A stretch of 64,000 nt of DNA from positions 118,626,796-118,690,795 of the forward strand of contig OW240921.1 of assembly GCA_933207985.1 (NCBI GenBank), in the 5' to 3' direction. The first letter of the stretch is position 1. Each line of letters opens with the position of its first letter. The notes below the pieces were generated by a model. It was not told the origin of the DNA and made no database searches. It saw nothing but the letters and a program-made list of their open reading frames with translations. This document shows positions 1 through 11,879 of the stretch, piece after piece. The stretch comes from Pelobates cultripes. Taxonomy: Eukaryota; Chordata; Amphibia; Anura; Pelobatidae. The position numbers were made by a program, and so were the translations under genes.

Positions 1-62
1 GTTAACGGTCTCTAACCCCCTGGTGTTAACAGTGGTCTCTAACCCCCTGGTGTTAACGGTGG
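1..62. repeat. 27-bp tandem repeat running off the left edge
   Basis: Two copies and part of a third are seen, each starting gttaac and ending ctctaaccccctggt; the first is 24 bp and the second 27 bp. The array begins about 80 bp beyond the donor site of the KIRREL3 exon at 145-295 (downstream in the sense of the gene). Its full length cannot be seen. Confidence 0.8.
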
Positions 63-144
63 TGAAAGTAGGTCTCAGCCCAGGGGCTGCGTGTGGTACA
101 TTGACATTGGGAATATTCAAACAAGACAAAGCACAGGGACTCAC

Positions 145-295
145 GCTGGATGTTGATGGTGACTGTTGTGTCTTTTCCATTTGGCACAGCCTTATTGGTG
201 GCTCGGCAAGTGATGGTTTGACCGTTTTCTATCTCGGATGATGAGACGAAAAGTGTACTGATAATACTTTCTCTCTTCCCGTCCCTCAGCAAGGT
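145..295 (-). CDS. KIRREL3: KIRREL3 coding exon, C-terminal half of Ig domain 2 (partial gene)
   Basis: KIRREL3 (Neph2) is a single-pass cell-surface adhesion protein of the immunoglobulin superfamily with five extracellular Ig domains; it acts in neuronal and synaptic recognition. This 151-bp exon, read on the minus strand, encodes 50 residues starting [13 protein letters not shown] and ending TVTINIQ, plus the first base of the next codon. It holds the second Ig-fold cysteine ([14 protein letters not shown]), the partner of the cysteine in the exon at 30479-30636. The acceptor is a T-rich tract ending tgcag just before 295; the donor is gtgagt at 144-139, close to consensus. The exon starts in phase 0 and ends in phase 1, so it joins the upstream exon without a frame break. 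KIRREL1 and KIRREL2 diverge more at [11 protein letters not shown] and RATNKA, so KIRREL3 is the best match. The identification is from memory of the family, not a search. Confidence 0.93.
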
Positions 296-609
296 CTGCA
301 ACAGAAAAAACAAGAATAAAACAGGCTGTGGAGGAGAAATGCAGATTAAGAGAGAGTTAAACAAAGACCATTAAAAAGAAAGAAATATATACACAATTCT
401 AAAAACAAACCTACCCAAACACAATGATAAATTCTCTTACTGAAAAGCAAACTCTCATTAAATTCAACATTGTCCTGCTAGTAATCTATCCGGCTCTCCT
501 GACCCTGTGATCAGCCACAGAAATATATTGCAGCCAAATTCCTGTAATATTCCTAATTATACCTATTATATTTAACTGCGAGTCTTCATGTGAGATTACT
601 ATATAATAA
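296..609. other. intronic sequence, no feature recognised
   Basis: AT-rich sequence directly upstream of the exon at 145-295 in the sense of the gene. It includes the polypyrimidine tract (a run of a on the plus strand at 303-310). No repeat or gene is recognised. Confidence 0.6.
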
Positions 610-2664
610 TCAGTACCCAGATATATACCACCCAGCACCCATATAAAGATATAAACCTACCCAGCACTGAGAGGGTTACTGTAACCCATACCCAGATATA
701 TACCCACCCAGCACTGAGAGGGTTACTGTAACCCGTATCCAGATATATACCCACCCAGCACCGAGAGGGTTACTGTAACCCGTACCCAGAAATATACCCA
801 CCCAGCACTGAGAGGGTTACTGTAACCCATACCCAGATATATACCCACCCAGCACTGAGAGGGTTACTGTAACCCATACTCAGATATATACCTACCCAGC
901 ACTGAGAGGGTTACTGTAACCCATACCCAGATATATACCCACCCAGCACTGAGAGGGTTACTGTAACCCATACCCAGATATATACCCACCCAGCACTGAG
1001 AGGGTTACTGTAACCCATACCCAGATATATACCCACCCAGCACTGAGAGGGTTACTGTGACCCATACCCAGATATATACCTACCCAGCACTGAGAGGGTT
1101 ACTGTAACCCATATCCAGATATATACCCACCCAGCACTGAGAGGGTTACTGTAACCCATACCCAGATATATACCCACCCAGCACTGAGAGGGTTACTGTG
1201 ACCCATACCCAGATATATACCCACCCAGCATTGAGAGGGTTACTGTAACCCATATCCAGATATATACCCACCCAGCATTGAGAGGGTTACTGTGACCCAT
1301 ACCCAGATATATACCCACCCAGCACTGAGAGGGTTACTGTAACCCATACCCAGATATATACCCACCCAGCACTGAGAGGGTTACTGTGACCCATACCCAG
1401 ATATATACCCACCCAGCACTGAGAGGGTTACTGTAACCCATATCCAGATATATACCCACCCAGCACTGAGAGGGTTACTGTAACCCATACCCAGATATAT
1501 ACCCACCCAGCACTGAGAGGGTTACTGTAACCCATATCCAGATATATACCCACCCAGCACTGAGAGGGTTACTGTAACCCATACCCAGATATATACCCAC
1601 CCAGCATTGAGAGGGTTACTGTAACCCATACCCAGATATATACCCACCCAGCATTGAGAGGGTTACTGTGACCCATACCCAGATATATACCCACCCAGCA
1701 CTGAGAGGGTTACTGTAACCCATACCCAGATATATACCCACCCAGCACTGAGAGGGTTACTGTGACCCATACCCAGATATATACCCACCCAGCATTGAGA
1801 GGGTTACTGTAACCCATATCCAGATATATACCCACCCAGCACTGAGAGGGTTACTGTAACCCATACCCAGATATATACCTACCCAGCACTGAGAGGGTTA
1901 CTGTAACCCATATCCAGATATATACCCACCCAGCACTGAGAGGGTTACTGTGACCCATACCCAGATATATACCCACCCAGCATTGAGAGGGTTACTGTAA
2001 CCCATACCCAGATATATACCCACCCAGCACTGAGAGGGTTACTGTGACCCATACCCAGATATATACCCACCCAGCACTGAGAGGGTTACTGTAACCCATA
2101 CCCAGATATATACCCACCCAGCACTGAGAGGGTTACTGTGACCCATACCCAGATATATACCCACCCAGCACTGAGAGAGTTACTGTGACCCATACCCAGA
2201 TATATACCCACCCAGCATTGAGAGGGTTACTGTGACCCATACCCAGATATATACCCACCCAGCACTGAGAGGGTTACTGTAACCCATACCCAGATATATA
2301 CCCACCCAGCACTGAGAGGGTTACTGTGACCCATACCCAGATATATACCCACCCAGCACTGAGAGGGTTACTGTAACCCATACTCAGATATATACCTACC
2401 CAGCACTGAGAGGGTTACTGTAACCCATACCCAGATATATACCCACCCAGCACTGAGAGGGTTACTGTAACCCATACCCAGATATATACCCACCCAGCAC
2501 TGAGAGGGTTACTGTAACCCATACCCAGATATATACCCACCCAGCACTGAGAGGGTTACTGTAACCCATACCCAGATATATACCCACCCAGCACTGAGAG
2601 GGTTACTGTGACCCATACCCAGATATATACCTACCCAGCACTGAGAGGGTTACTGTGACCCATA
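610..2664. repeat. 47-bp minisatellite, about 43 copies
   Basis: The unit runs cccagatatataccc, then acccagcactgagag, then ggttactgtaacccata. Copies are very alike; recurring variants are actg/attg, gtaaccc/gtgaccc and cccatacc/cccatatcc. Each unit carries the inverted repeat GGGTTACTGTAACCC. The first copies (610-660) are degenerate, as expected at an array edge. The array lies about 320 bp upstream of the exon at 145-295 in the transcript. Confidence 0.95.
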
Positions 2665-3599
2665 GTGTGCACTTTGCGCAATATGACTCTCCAGCTGATT
2701 GATGAGAGTCTCTCGCTACGGTGCCAATTTTGCCTGATTGCGTATTGAACATACCACGCCAGGGGGTCTGCACCTGCAAACCCTTTGCCCTGATTACACA
2801 CTCCGCCATCCCGGGGAGGATGACTGAACAAGGCGTTTGATTCTTACACACGTTCTGACAACTGTGTTAATTGCTGTGTTTTAATAGACAATCTGAGAGA
2901 TTGTGAATAAGTAGATTAAAGGGAAACATGGATTGTAGGTGGATTCCTTAGCAGACTACCCACTAAGAGGCCAGCTTTATACTCATTATATATAATGATC
3001 TCAATATCCTCCCATAAGACACCATACGAGCTGCCTGCACTAACTGATGAGCCTAAAGACTCTTCCAGTGGTTATGGTGTGTGGCGCTCACTTGCTCTGC
3101 CTTCATGGAGTTCAGTACTGTTCCAGCAATAAGCTCACCCCTCACTTTGTGATATAATAAGTAAAGAAAGGCTACCCCCGAACCATACAGGCTATTGTAC
3201 AACCTGTGAACACAAACTGTGTACTTCTTGTAAGACCCTTAAAGTGAGCTCTTTGACAGATTTCTATTTGATTACTTTTGCAAAAGAGGGAAATTTAGTA
3301 ATTTTGTTACTGAAAAAGCACGATGATATCCACCGATTGAGAATTCTGTGCCACTACCATGACTTGCGAATATATATAGATATATGTATGAGGGTAAAAC
3401 TACACAAAAATAAGTCCTGTGCTGCTACTGCTCTTGGGCGACAGCAACGACCATTGCACACATCAGCCCAAAGAAAAAAAGTTACCTGTGCACTAGCCCA
3501 AATCCCTATGTATATTTAAATAAATGGATGTTATTTAGTAACTCCAATGGCCATTAGATGTAAGCCCACCTGCCACATCAAGGCAAACATCTTAGGTGG
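2665..3599. other. intronic sequence, nothing recognised
   Basis: No repeat, exon or RNA gene recognised. The short open frames here lack any family resemblance. Confidence 0.5.
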
Positions 3600-4570
3600 G
3601 TCCTACACTTCCTCACTTCCTCACTTCCTAAGTTCCAAGTCCCTCCTCGATCCTCTTCAATCTGAGACTGCTCTTATTAAAGTTATAAATTACCTAATTG
3701 CAGCTAAATCCAAAGGCCACTATTCCATACTAATTCTTCTTGACCTCTCTGCTGCCTTTGACACTGTTGATCATGTCCTCCTCCTCCAAACTCTTCAATC
3801 CCTTGGCCTCTGTGTCCTCTTGTGGTTCTCATCCTCTCTCTCCCAAGGCTCGTTCAGTGTCTCCTTTTGCTATGACACCTCCTCCTCTTGCCCTGTCTCG
3901 GCTGGAGTCACCCAAGGATCTGTTCTTGGTCCCCTTCTGTTCTATCTTTATACTGCCTCTCTTGGCAAACTCATAAACTCTTTTGGATTACGCTACCAAC
4001 TGTACGCTGATGATACCCAGATATATCTCTCCTGCCCTGATTTCTCCTCCGCGGTCCTGCAACGTGTCACTGCTTGCCTTCCTTCTATTTCTTGGATGTC
4101 CCCTTGCTTTCTGAAACGCAATCTCTCTAAAACTGAGCTTCTTATTTTCCCCCCTCATAATGCTGATCCTCCTCATTCGCTCTCCCTGCAAGTTGATGGT
4201 GTTTGCACCAGTCCATCCTTGCAAGCTCGTTGTCTTGATGTTATCTTTGATCCTGGCCTCACCTTTGCCCCACATATCCAGTATGTTTCTTAAACCTGTC
4301 GATTCCACCTTAAAAATATTGCCTGCAACCGCCCCTTTCTCAGGCGAGATGCTGCCAAGGAGATTGTTCATGCTCTGGTAATCGCTCACATGAATTACTG
4401 TAATTCTCTCCTAGTTAGTCTCCCCAAAAGCCAAACTGCCCTGCTACAATCGGTAATGAATGCTGCCGACAGGCTGATCTTTCTCACCTGTCGTTCCTCC
4501 CATACCTCACCCCTTACACTGGCTTTCTGTATCATAGACCTTGGTCTGTGTTTATTTGCAAGGGTGAGCG
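3600..4570 (+). pseudogene. L2-type LINE reverse transcriptase remnant (5' piece)
   Basis: The plus-strand frame shows the reverse-transcriptase blocks of an L2/CR1-group non-LTR retrotransposon: [28 protein letters not shown] (first catalytic Asp), [14 protein letters not shown] and [12 protein letters not shown] (the catalytic YADD box near 4005-4014). An in-frame stop at 4291-4293 interrupts it, after which the same frame goes on as TCRFHLKNIACNRPFL and MNYCNSLLVSLPKSQ. It is cut off at 4570 by an LTR. The ATG at 3547 is not a real start; the endonuclease domain is missing, as in most 5'-truncated LINEs. It encodes no working protein. L2 is favoured over CR1 because of the tail found at 7240-7626. 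Confidence 0.85.
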
Positions 4571-5152
4571 TGTGACGGACTACCTGGCACCCCAACCGGA
4601 TACCTCCATCAATCGATGCCCCTAGTGCTCGCCGAGGGCTCCAAGCACTCCACCAGACCCCATAAGCACTGTAGACCCCACGAACCACCGCAGCTTGGTT
4701 GGGGTCTCGCTGTCCTCTACCCACCCTGGACCCAAGACCAGGATCCAGCTTCCAGTGGGTAGACCTACTCCAGAGAGCGTAGCAGGATCAGCTCTTATAA
4801 GAGCTAGTGATTATACTCAGGGGAGTATTGTGATATAGCAATCCCCAGAGTGTATATAGTTCTCCAATCCCCCAAACATGAGCCAAGACATCAAGATATC
4901 CAAAAACGGTTCAGAAATTTTATGGAAGTCTTGTATTTGACCGACCACAGGCATGGTCCCATGCATAAAACCATTCCAAAGAATTAGGGTTTGCGATCGG
5001 TCTAGTTTGGTAGTTTGAAAATTAACAAACTACCGAACAGAGTCAATAGTCTTACCCTGGAGCTTGTTCTCTTCATCCAGACAAATGGTCCCACCGAACA
5101 GTGCTCTTCTAACTTGTATAGAACCAAATGCAGGCGATGATGGGAGTGCCGC

Positions 5153-6920
5153 CAGTGGCGGACTAAGGGGGGGGCGGAGGGTGCGGTCCGCCCCGGGTGC
5201 CACCTGGTAGGGGGGTGCCTTGACCCTGGTCTTGGGGCTGGAGGGGGCTGTGTGAGCTGTGCCCCATGGCAGCTGGGGTGTCACACAGCTCACACGGAGA
5301 GACCAGCAAGATGAACTGGCCGCACGGGAGGAAGAAGGGGGCGGAGATATGACAGTTCAAGGGCGGAGCCTAACCGCGAGCAGGGGAGGGGCTTAACACA
5401 GCCCTTACAAGCTGCTGTAACTTCTGCACATGGAGGTGCAGCAAGCAGAAATCCCTGCACCTCCACCTACCAGGCTCCAGGGAAGGACTTCAGGCCAGGG
5501 AATCCACTCCTCCAGCCCACACTGTCTGTAAGTATAAGAGTGTTTGTGTGTGTGTAACTGCCTGAAACTGTGTGTGTGTGTGTAACTGCCTAAAACTGGG
5601 TGTGTGTGTAACTGTCTGCCTGTAACTGTGTGTGTGTGTGTGTGTAACTGCCTGAAACTGGGTGTGTATGTGTGTGTGTGTGTAACTGCCTGAAACTGTG
5701 TGTGTGTGTGTAACTGTCTGCCTGTAACTGTGTGTGTGTAACTGTCTGCCTGTAACTGTGTGTGTGTGTGTGTGTGTAACTCTGCCTGTAACTGTGTGTG
5801 TGTAACTGTCTACCTGTAACTGTGTGTGTGTGACTGTCTGCCTGTAACTGTGTGGGTGTAACTGTCTGCCTGTAACTGTGTGTGTGTGTGTGTGTGTAAC
5901 TGTCTGCCTGTAACTGTGTGTGTGTAACTGTCTGCCTGTAAATGTGTGTGCTTAACTGTCTACCTGTAACTGTGTGTGTGTGTGTAACTGTCTGTAACAG
6001 TGTGTGTGTAACTGTCTACCTGTAACTGTGTGTGTGTGTGTGTGTGTGCAACTGTCTGCCTTTAACTGTGTGTGTGTGTAACTGTCTGCCTGTAACTGTG
6101 TGTGTGTGTGTGTGTGTGTGTGCAACTGTCTGCCTGTAACTGTGTGTGTATGTGTCATTGTCTGCCCGTGTGTGTGTGTGTGTGTGTAACTGTCTGCCTG
6201 TAACTGTGTGTGTGTGTGTGTGTGTGACTGTCCGCCTGTAACTGTGTGTGTGTGTGTGACTGTCTGCCTGTAACTATGTGTGTGTGCGTAACTGTCTACC
6301 TGTAACTATGTGTGTGTGTATAACGGTCTGCCTGTAACTGTGTGTGCGTAACTGTCTACCTGTAACTGTGTGTGTGTGTGTGACTGCATGCCTGTAACTG
6401 TGTGTGTGTGACTGCCTGTGACTGTGTGTGACAGTCTGCCTGTGACTGTGTGATGCTGCCTGTAACTGTGTGTTACTGTCTGCCTGTAACTGTCTGCATG
6501 TAACTTTGTGCGTGACTGCCTGTAACTGACTGTGTGTGTAACTGCCTGTAACTGTGTGTGTGTGGCTGTAACTATGTGTATGACTGTCTGCCTGTGACCG
6601 TGTGTGTGACTGTATATGTTACTGTCTGTGTGTAACTGCTTGTAACTGACTGTGTGTGTGTAACTCTCTACCTGTAACTGTGTGTATGACTGCCTGTGAC
6701 TATATGTGTGACTGTCTGCATGTGACTGTCTGCTTGTGACTGTCTGCCTGTAACTGTGTGTGAGGGGGTGCAGTGATTTTGTAGAGGGGGGCAGGGGTTT
6801 TAAAAAGTTTACAAATTTGTTTACAAATATGTTGTTTTTTTTTGGAGAACGGGGGGGGCATAGAGGGGGTGCCAAACCCAGGACCTGCCCCGGGTGCCAC
6901 ATGCCCTAGGTACCCCCCTG
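5153..6920. mobile_element. hAT-like non-autonomous DNA transposon A
   Basis: The element is flanked by a perfect 8-bp direct repeat, agtgccgc (5145-5152 and 6921-6928), the target-site length of hAT transposons. The left end starts CAGTGGCGGACTAAGG and the right end, reversed, starts CAGGGGGGTACCTAGG, so the terminal repeats are short and weak. A subterminal hairpin has 12-bp perfect arms (gtgtgagctgtg at 5250-5261, reversed at 5284-5295). Most of the interior is a TG-rich tandem array. It encodes no transposase. Confidence 0.72.
5535..6765. repeat. TG-rich minisatellite inside element A
   Basis: Irregular units built from taactgtctgcctg and runs of tg of varying length, about 25-45 bp each. 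The unit drifts along the array and ends in degenerate copies near 6740. The open frames on either strand (Thr-His-rich on the minus strand) are artefacts. Confidence 0.9.
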
Positions 6921-7239
6921 AGTGCCGCTGCCTGCGTTCATGCTAACAAGATGGCCGCCACCTCGTGGTTGTCTATAGGAATTGCGGCCACCCAGACGAA
7001 CAATTAGAACACTGCGGGGAGAAACATCCCAAGTTGTTAATAGGTGTTAACAAGCCCCAGGGTGGTCTCTGGTTCGTGCGGTTGTTCGGTAAACAACCAC
7101 ATAATAACAATTGCACGAACAGAGACTTTCACATTATTTTTTTCACATGGTCCATAGTCTGTGGGCAGGAGGCTGGCAAGCAGGGTCCTCCAGGAGCTCG
7201 TGGCAAACTCCTGAACAAAGGGGAGTTTGTCACAGAACG

Positions 7240-7626
7240 TATAAAACCAGGTAAGATCCTGACAAGAAGTCCCTCAAAACACATCTGTTCAGAAATGCTT
7301 ATGGACTCCCGGAGTAACGTATCTATACTTGCCCAAGTCTGTCTCTCGCTCTCCTAAAGAGCCATACTCCACTCTCACCTCCAGCTCTGCTACTTTTCCA
7401 CCTTGTATGGTGGCTGTCACCCTAGATGCCCTGTTGTGTTTTTGTACCCCACCTCCTCTAGACTGTAAGCTCGTTTGAGCAGGGTCCTCATCCACATATT
7501 GTTCCTGTGTCATTGTGTAATTGTCTTATTTAATGTAAGTTTCCCCCCTTTCATAATATTGTAAAGCGCTGCTGAATTAGTTGGCGTTATATAAATACCA
7601 ATAATAATAATAATAATAATAATAAT
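7240..7626 (+). mobile_element. L2-type LINE, C-terminus and 3' tail (3' piece)
   Basis: The piece starts with a frame reading SLKTHLFRNAYG, the usual C-terminus of L2 ORF2. It continues with the L2 3' untranslated signature: actgtaagctcgtttgagcagg, attgtaaagcgctgctg and ggcgttatataaat, then an aat microsatellite. It is in the same orientation as the piece at 3600-4570 and is probably the same insertion. Roughly 80-100 codons expected between the two pieces are missing, so a deletion also took place or the two are separate insertions. Confidence 0.8.
7587..7626. repeat. (AAT)n microsatellite at LINE tail
   Basis: About ten aat units, in the position where L2 elements carry their terminal short repeat. 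Confidence 0.95.
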
Positions 7627-8569
7627 ATTACACTGACTATTCACCCGGCTTCTTTGAGCTTCCGGCAAAGAAATCTGTAAAGCGACAGAGAGGGGTATTT
7701 TTCTAAACCCCTACATACTTATTAACCCTAAATAGGAAATTGTGTATTTGTATTCATTTTTGTATCACACAGTCATGTTACAATGCTGCCGACCATCCCA
7801 TGTTTTCCCTATTAAGGGTTAAAAGCATAACTCTCTCTGCCTCATTAGAGATATCTTGGCTGAAGCAAGGAAGGTGAATTGTCAGTGGCGCTAGTGAGCA
7901 GGTAACTTTTTTTTTTTTTTATTGTATACATCTGAGGATGCCTAACTCCATAATTTACATCAGTCAGCTCAAAGAGATATAGCTCCCCCTGCTGGTCCCA
8001 TGTTTCACATATTTCTACAAATGTCTTCATAACAAGGTAGGTTGTCTCACAATTCACCAAGACACTAGGTCGTAATGGTTACTGTGTCTCTTACAACAAT
8101 CTGCAGCCGCACCCAGAAATTATCACTACTCTAATCAATTAATAGATAATTCTTGGAAGATTCACTTTAGTTACTAAACACAAAATGTTATTCAACAGAA
8201 AACCAAATTGTAAATGTTGGGCTAAAATTGGCGAATTTTTGCAAATTAGCTTTAGCAACAGGCATGCAGGGCCACAACAGCAGCTGCAGGCCTTTTCATA
8301 ACATTTTAGCATTTTAAAGCGTGGCAGATTAAACAGCACTTTTTTTTTTTAAAGAAAACATACAAATATCTTGCTTTATAACATTAGTAAATTAGTTTAA
8401 ACATGCTAAGCTAGACAAGCTTATAATTAGTTTGGTCTCGTTTAAGGTTAATTTGAATACATGGCATTGCTTTTCTGTGAGGGTCCAACATTTGTGCGTA
8501 TGCTATATTTATAACTGCTTAGATTCTCGCTACATTAAAAAATCAAGGTGAGCCTGACAGGTGAGAAGA
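7627..8569. other. intronic sequence, nothing recognised
   Basis: AT-rich sequence with two poly(T) runs (near 7907 and 8340). No exon or repeat family recognised. Confidence 0.5.
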
Positions 8570-9806
8570 GTCAGAGGAGAGACGCAGAATGAAGGGTATA
8601 CCATAGCATTAGGTTACCAATTTTGTGGGTCAGACTTAGCTGCAGGCAAAACAATGCAGTGAGTACGTAGGTGAGTTGTTTGAGATATGTAAACTGCTGA
8701 CTGTGTTTGTTTAGTAAGTGAGTCAGTTCGCAGGTGAAGTATAGTCAGCAGGGCCCTCTGTTGCTGCCGTTCCATAGCCCCCATTTACCCTATGCCTCGC
8801 TTCAGCAGAGCATAGTCTCTGTCGCTGCTGGTGTGTGCCAGGTTTTGAGTGACCGATAAGGGGCCATGCGTTTCAGTGTCCCGAATCAAGGCTCTCCGTG
8901 TCTTGTTGGGCTCGATGCAGGGCTGCGGTTTGCTCCTGGTCGGTGCCCACCTCCGTGCTGCTGAGGGTTTCAGAGGCCTTTGCTGTTTGCGTTCCCTCCA
9001 AGTCGAGTCCTTCAGTGCGGGTTCTTGCCGCTGCTTGTTCCTAAGCTTGGGAGGGGCACTGTGTATGATCCGCAACCTAGGTAGAGCCTCTTCCTCTGAT
9101 ATCGTTGCTGGCTTTAGAGTGTTTAGGTTCTGCAGTGTTCTTCTGTTCGTCACCCTGCATGGATAAGGTGCCTGCCTGTTTCTCCGCCGCTTTCTCGCAG
9201 TTTTGGGTCTCTTTCGGGTGTGCTGATTTTCGCTGTGGGTCGGACAGTGAATGGCATGGTGGGGAGCTTAAGTTTGATGTCTGCTGGATTCCCTGTTGCA
9301 GTCTGCATTCAAGCTTCTGCCAGAAATGTATAAATATTTGTTCCAAGCTGGACACAGGGGCTTGTTGTTCCACCTGGCTGCTCAAGGGCCGCGTGGTCGC
9401 CTCCATCTTTGGTGAGTCTCTTGGCCCTCCGATGGGTTTCTCTGTGTATGCCATGGCTGGGAGGACTCCCAGTAGTGGACCGAGATCACCCCCACCGGTC
9501 CATAGGGGGGGTTGCGGGGTATTCGCGTGTGGCAATCAGCTCTTGGGCTGCTCCAGGCTGGGAACTCGGCCGCCGCTCCCCTCCATCGCGCTCCTGGCTG
9601 CATGCCTCCGCGGGTATAGCCTGCTGTCCATTCACGGGCCACATCACTGGTTCACCGTGTGGACTGAGTACTAGGTCGTCGCTTGGGGTCAGTGTGTGCC
9701 GTTTCATGAGGTTTGGAGGTGCCTTTCTAGCTTTTTTACACAGATTAGTCAGGAGCTTCAGTTAGGCATGTCTTCCCTCCATGGCAGTCAGGCCACGCCC
9801 CCCCAA
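8570..9806 (-). pseudogene. LINE 5' region / ORF1-like remnant (L1/Tx1 type suspected)
   Basis: Reversed, the block starts at 9806 with ggggggcgtggcctgac, the GC-rich kind of start seen at the 5' end of frog L1-like elements. It is far more GC-rich than its surroundings. Minus-strand frames read on with shifts: one (9707-9486) is Pro/Gln-rich, one (9535-9077) contains the segment FIHFWQKLECRLQQ followed by polar Gln/Lys/Glu-rich sequence, and one (9153-8785) is Arg/Lys-rich. This pattern fits the low-complexity N-terminal part of a LINE ORF1, but I cannot name the family firmly. At least one frameshift (between 9707-9486 and 9535-9077) shows it is dead. Confidence 0.4.
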
Positions 9807-11125
9807 ATTAGCTTTTTTTAAACCTACATTTTGACACTTGGCTTTCAGTTCTCTACATTTTGGTAAATAGTGGATACAAAGCTTTCAGTTTTATGAAGCT
9901 TCGAGTCTTGATTTCAGAGTGACAATGAGGAACATATGCTAGCTATAAAAAAATCTTCTCCGTTCCATTATCAGTGTTTTGGGCTTCGGACACTAGAATA
10001 ACACAGAACATTGGATTGAACTATCCCTAAAAAGAAATCGAACAAGAGGCTCTGGAGTGACAAAGGAAAACAATGGTGGGGGTGCTTTATTTAAAATGTT
10101 CTAACAATTTACTGATAACAAAATTCCAATCCAATCAACTGATATTTATTAAACGCCTGCCTGCAGGGGACAGCTGTGTCACCTCTCCCATACACACATT
10201 CCATGCATTCGAGGGGAGCTCAATCCATATTCATTTACTTATTTATTTACTTAGGACCATTTTCCATCTCCATCTCTTAAATAACCTGCAGCCTGCTTGA
10301 AGATCAGCATTAACTGAAACTCAAATGAAAAAATAAATTTGATATAAAAATGCTAAATACATATCTTTTCATGGCTGTGGATAAATCACCGCCTGCAGCT
10401 ACCCGCTACGAACATTCATACAATATGTTTTTGATAGTTTTTCCCAGGAACATATTGTGTTTGCATTAAACTAATGTCATTCGGCCATGTAACACCCCTT
10501 ACTACGAGAACAGTTAGATTGTGAATTATACCTAGAATAACTTTAATCTAGTCAGACCAAACTTTCAGATTGTAGTCACTAAAGCATTTACTGCAGTGAC
10601 AGACCGATCTGCTGCAAACGGCTGAACTATAGCTTTCTTATGGGACATGTGGAACTTTGTGATGTGACAGAGCAAAACGTGTCTTGGGACATGATGGTAG
10701 ACCGTGGTGAGGAGGTGCGGTGCCAGGCAGACTCCAGTTAAGAAGTCAAATCCTTCAAAAATGTTTGACTCCTTTCAATGAATTGGGGTGGGGAAACAAG
10801 GACACTCCTGCCACCATAACTACCACTGGGAATGTTAATTTCAATTTGAGATTGACGAGCTCTGAAAGGCTGAAACATTGCGGGATACTTTATTAGATGG
10901 CATAAAGGACGCAGGCTGAATTGGTGGTGTGCATAATAATCTAATAGTAGCCCTGTTTCTGATTAAATTCTTTGGGTCATAAAACTGCAAAACAGAAATG
11001 GCAAATTGACCAAGAATGGCAATGGCAATTCTCTGTTTTGGGATTTAGCTATGTACTGCTATGCAAGTGGCCCTTCTCTGCTGACCGTTTGGGACTTCCA
11101 GACATTTCTTCAGGATACAGTATTC
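9807..11125. other. intronic sequence with one short MITE-like fragment
   Basis: Mostly unrecognised. The segment caaggacactcctgccacca starting near 10797 is repeated exactly near 12165 and resembles the hairpin MITE at 56598-56960. The stretch 10110-10320 is of even base composition and might be conserved non-coding sequence; nothing in it can be named. Confidence 0.45.
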
Positions 11126-11775
11126 CCATCATGTATCATCCCCTCTGTCCAATCCTTCCCCCAGACGGGTATCATCCCCTCTGTCCATTCCTTCCCCCAG
11201 ACGGGTATCGTCCCCTCTGTGCAATCCTTCCCCCAGACATGTATCACCCCTCTGTCCAATCCTTCCGCCAGACAGGTATCATCCCCTGTGTCCATTCCTT
11301 CCACCAGACAGGTATTATCCCCTCTGTCCAATCATTCCCCCAGATGGGTATCATCCCCTCTGTCCAATCCTACCCCCAGACGGGTATTATTCCCTCTGTC
11401 CAATCCTTCTGCCAGACGGGTATCATCCCCTCTGTCCATTCCTTCCCCCAGACGGGTATCGTCCCCTCTGTCCAATCCTTCCGCCAGACAGGTATCCTTC
11501 CCTCTGTGCAATCCTTCCCCCAGACATGTATCACCCCTCTGTCCAATCCTTCCGCCAGACAGGTATCATCCCCTGTGTCCATTCCTTCCACCAGACAGGT
11601 ATTATCCCCTCTGTCCAATCATTCCCCCAGATGGGTATCATCCCCTTTGTCCATTCCTTCCCCCAGACGGGTATCATCCCCTCTGTCCAATCCTTCCCCC
11701 AGACGGGTATTATCCCCTCTGTCCAATCCTTCCCCCAGAAGGGTATCATCCCCTCTGTCCAATCCTTGTCCCAGA
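11126..11775. repeat. 36-bp minisatellite with a 287-bp higher-order repeat
   Basis: The unit contains cagacgggtatcatcccc followed by tctgtccaatccttcccc. About 18 copies. Blocks 11214-11356 and 11501-11643 match each other at an offset of 287 bp (seven 36-bp units and one 35-bp unit), a local block duplication. Because 36 is a multiple of three, several frames stay open on both strands; these are not genes. Confidence 0.93.
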
Positions 11776-11879
11776 CCTGTAATCCAGTTCTTTGTATTGT
11801 CCCCTCTGACATCACCAGACACCATTTTTACAAAGACTTTTTACACACACAGTGTTTCAGATAATAACAATTACTGCTA

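Larger units (their letters stand above)
4571..7234. mobile_element. solo LTR-like element split by a nested hAT-like element
   Basis: The element begins TGTGAC at 4571 and ends GTCACA at 7234, the short terminal inverted repeat expected of an LTR. It is flanked by gagcg (4566-4570) and gaacg (7235-7239), a likely 5-bp target duplication with one change. Without the nested insertion (5153-6920 plus one target copy) it is about 890 bp. No internal retrovirus-like coding region lies next to it, so it is read as a solo LTR, probably of Ty3/Gypsy type; the superfamily is an inference. Its last ~90 bp resemble the last ~90 bp of the element at 13800-15068. Confidence 0.65.

Noticed and set aside
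53..364. 103-residue minus-strand frame as a separate gene
   Set aside because: Only 145-295 is coding; the rest of the frame runs into the introns on each side, past clear splice sites.
610..2664. Interstitial telomere-like array because of the gggtta motif
   Set aside because: The unit is 47 bp and contains gggtta only once; there are no tandem TTAGGG repeats.
8849..9765. Plus-strand frames of 105-189 residues in a GC-rich block
   Set aside because: The block reads better on the minus strand as a LINE 5' region; GC-rich DNA gives long frames by chance. No family match on the plus strand.
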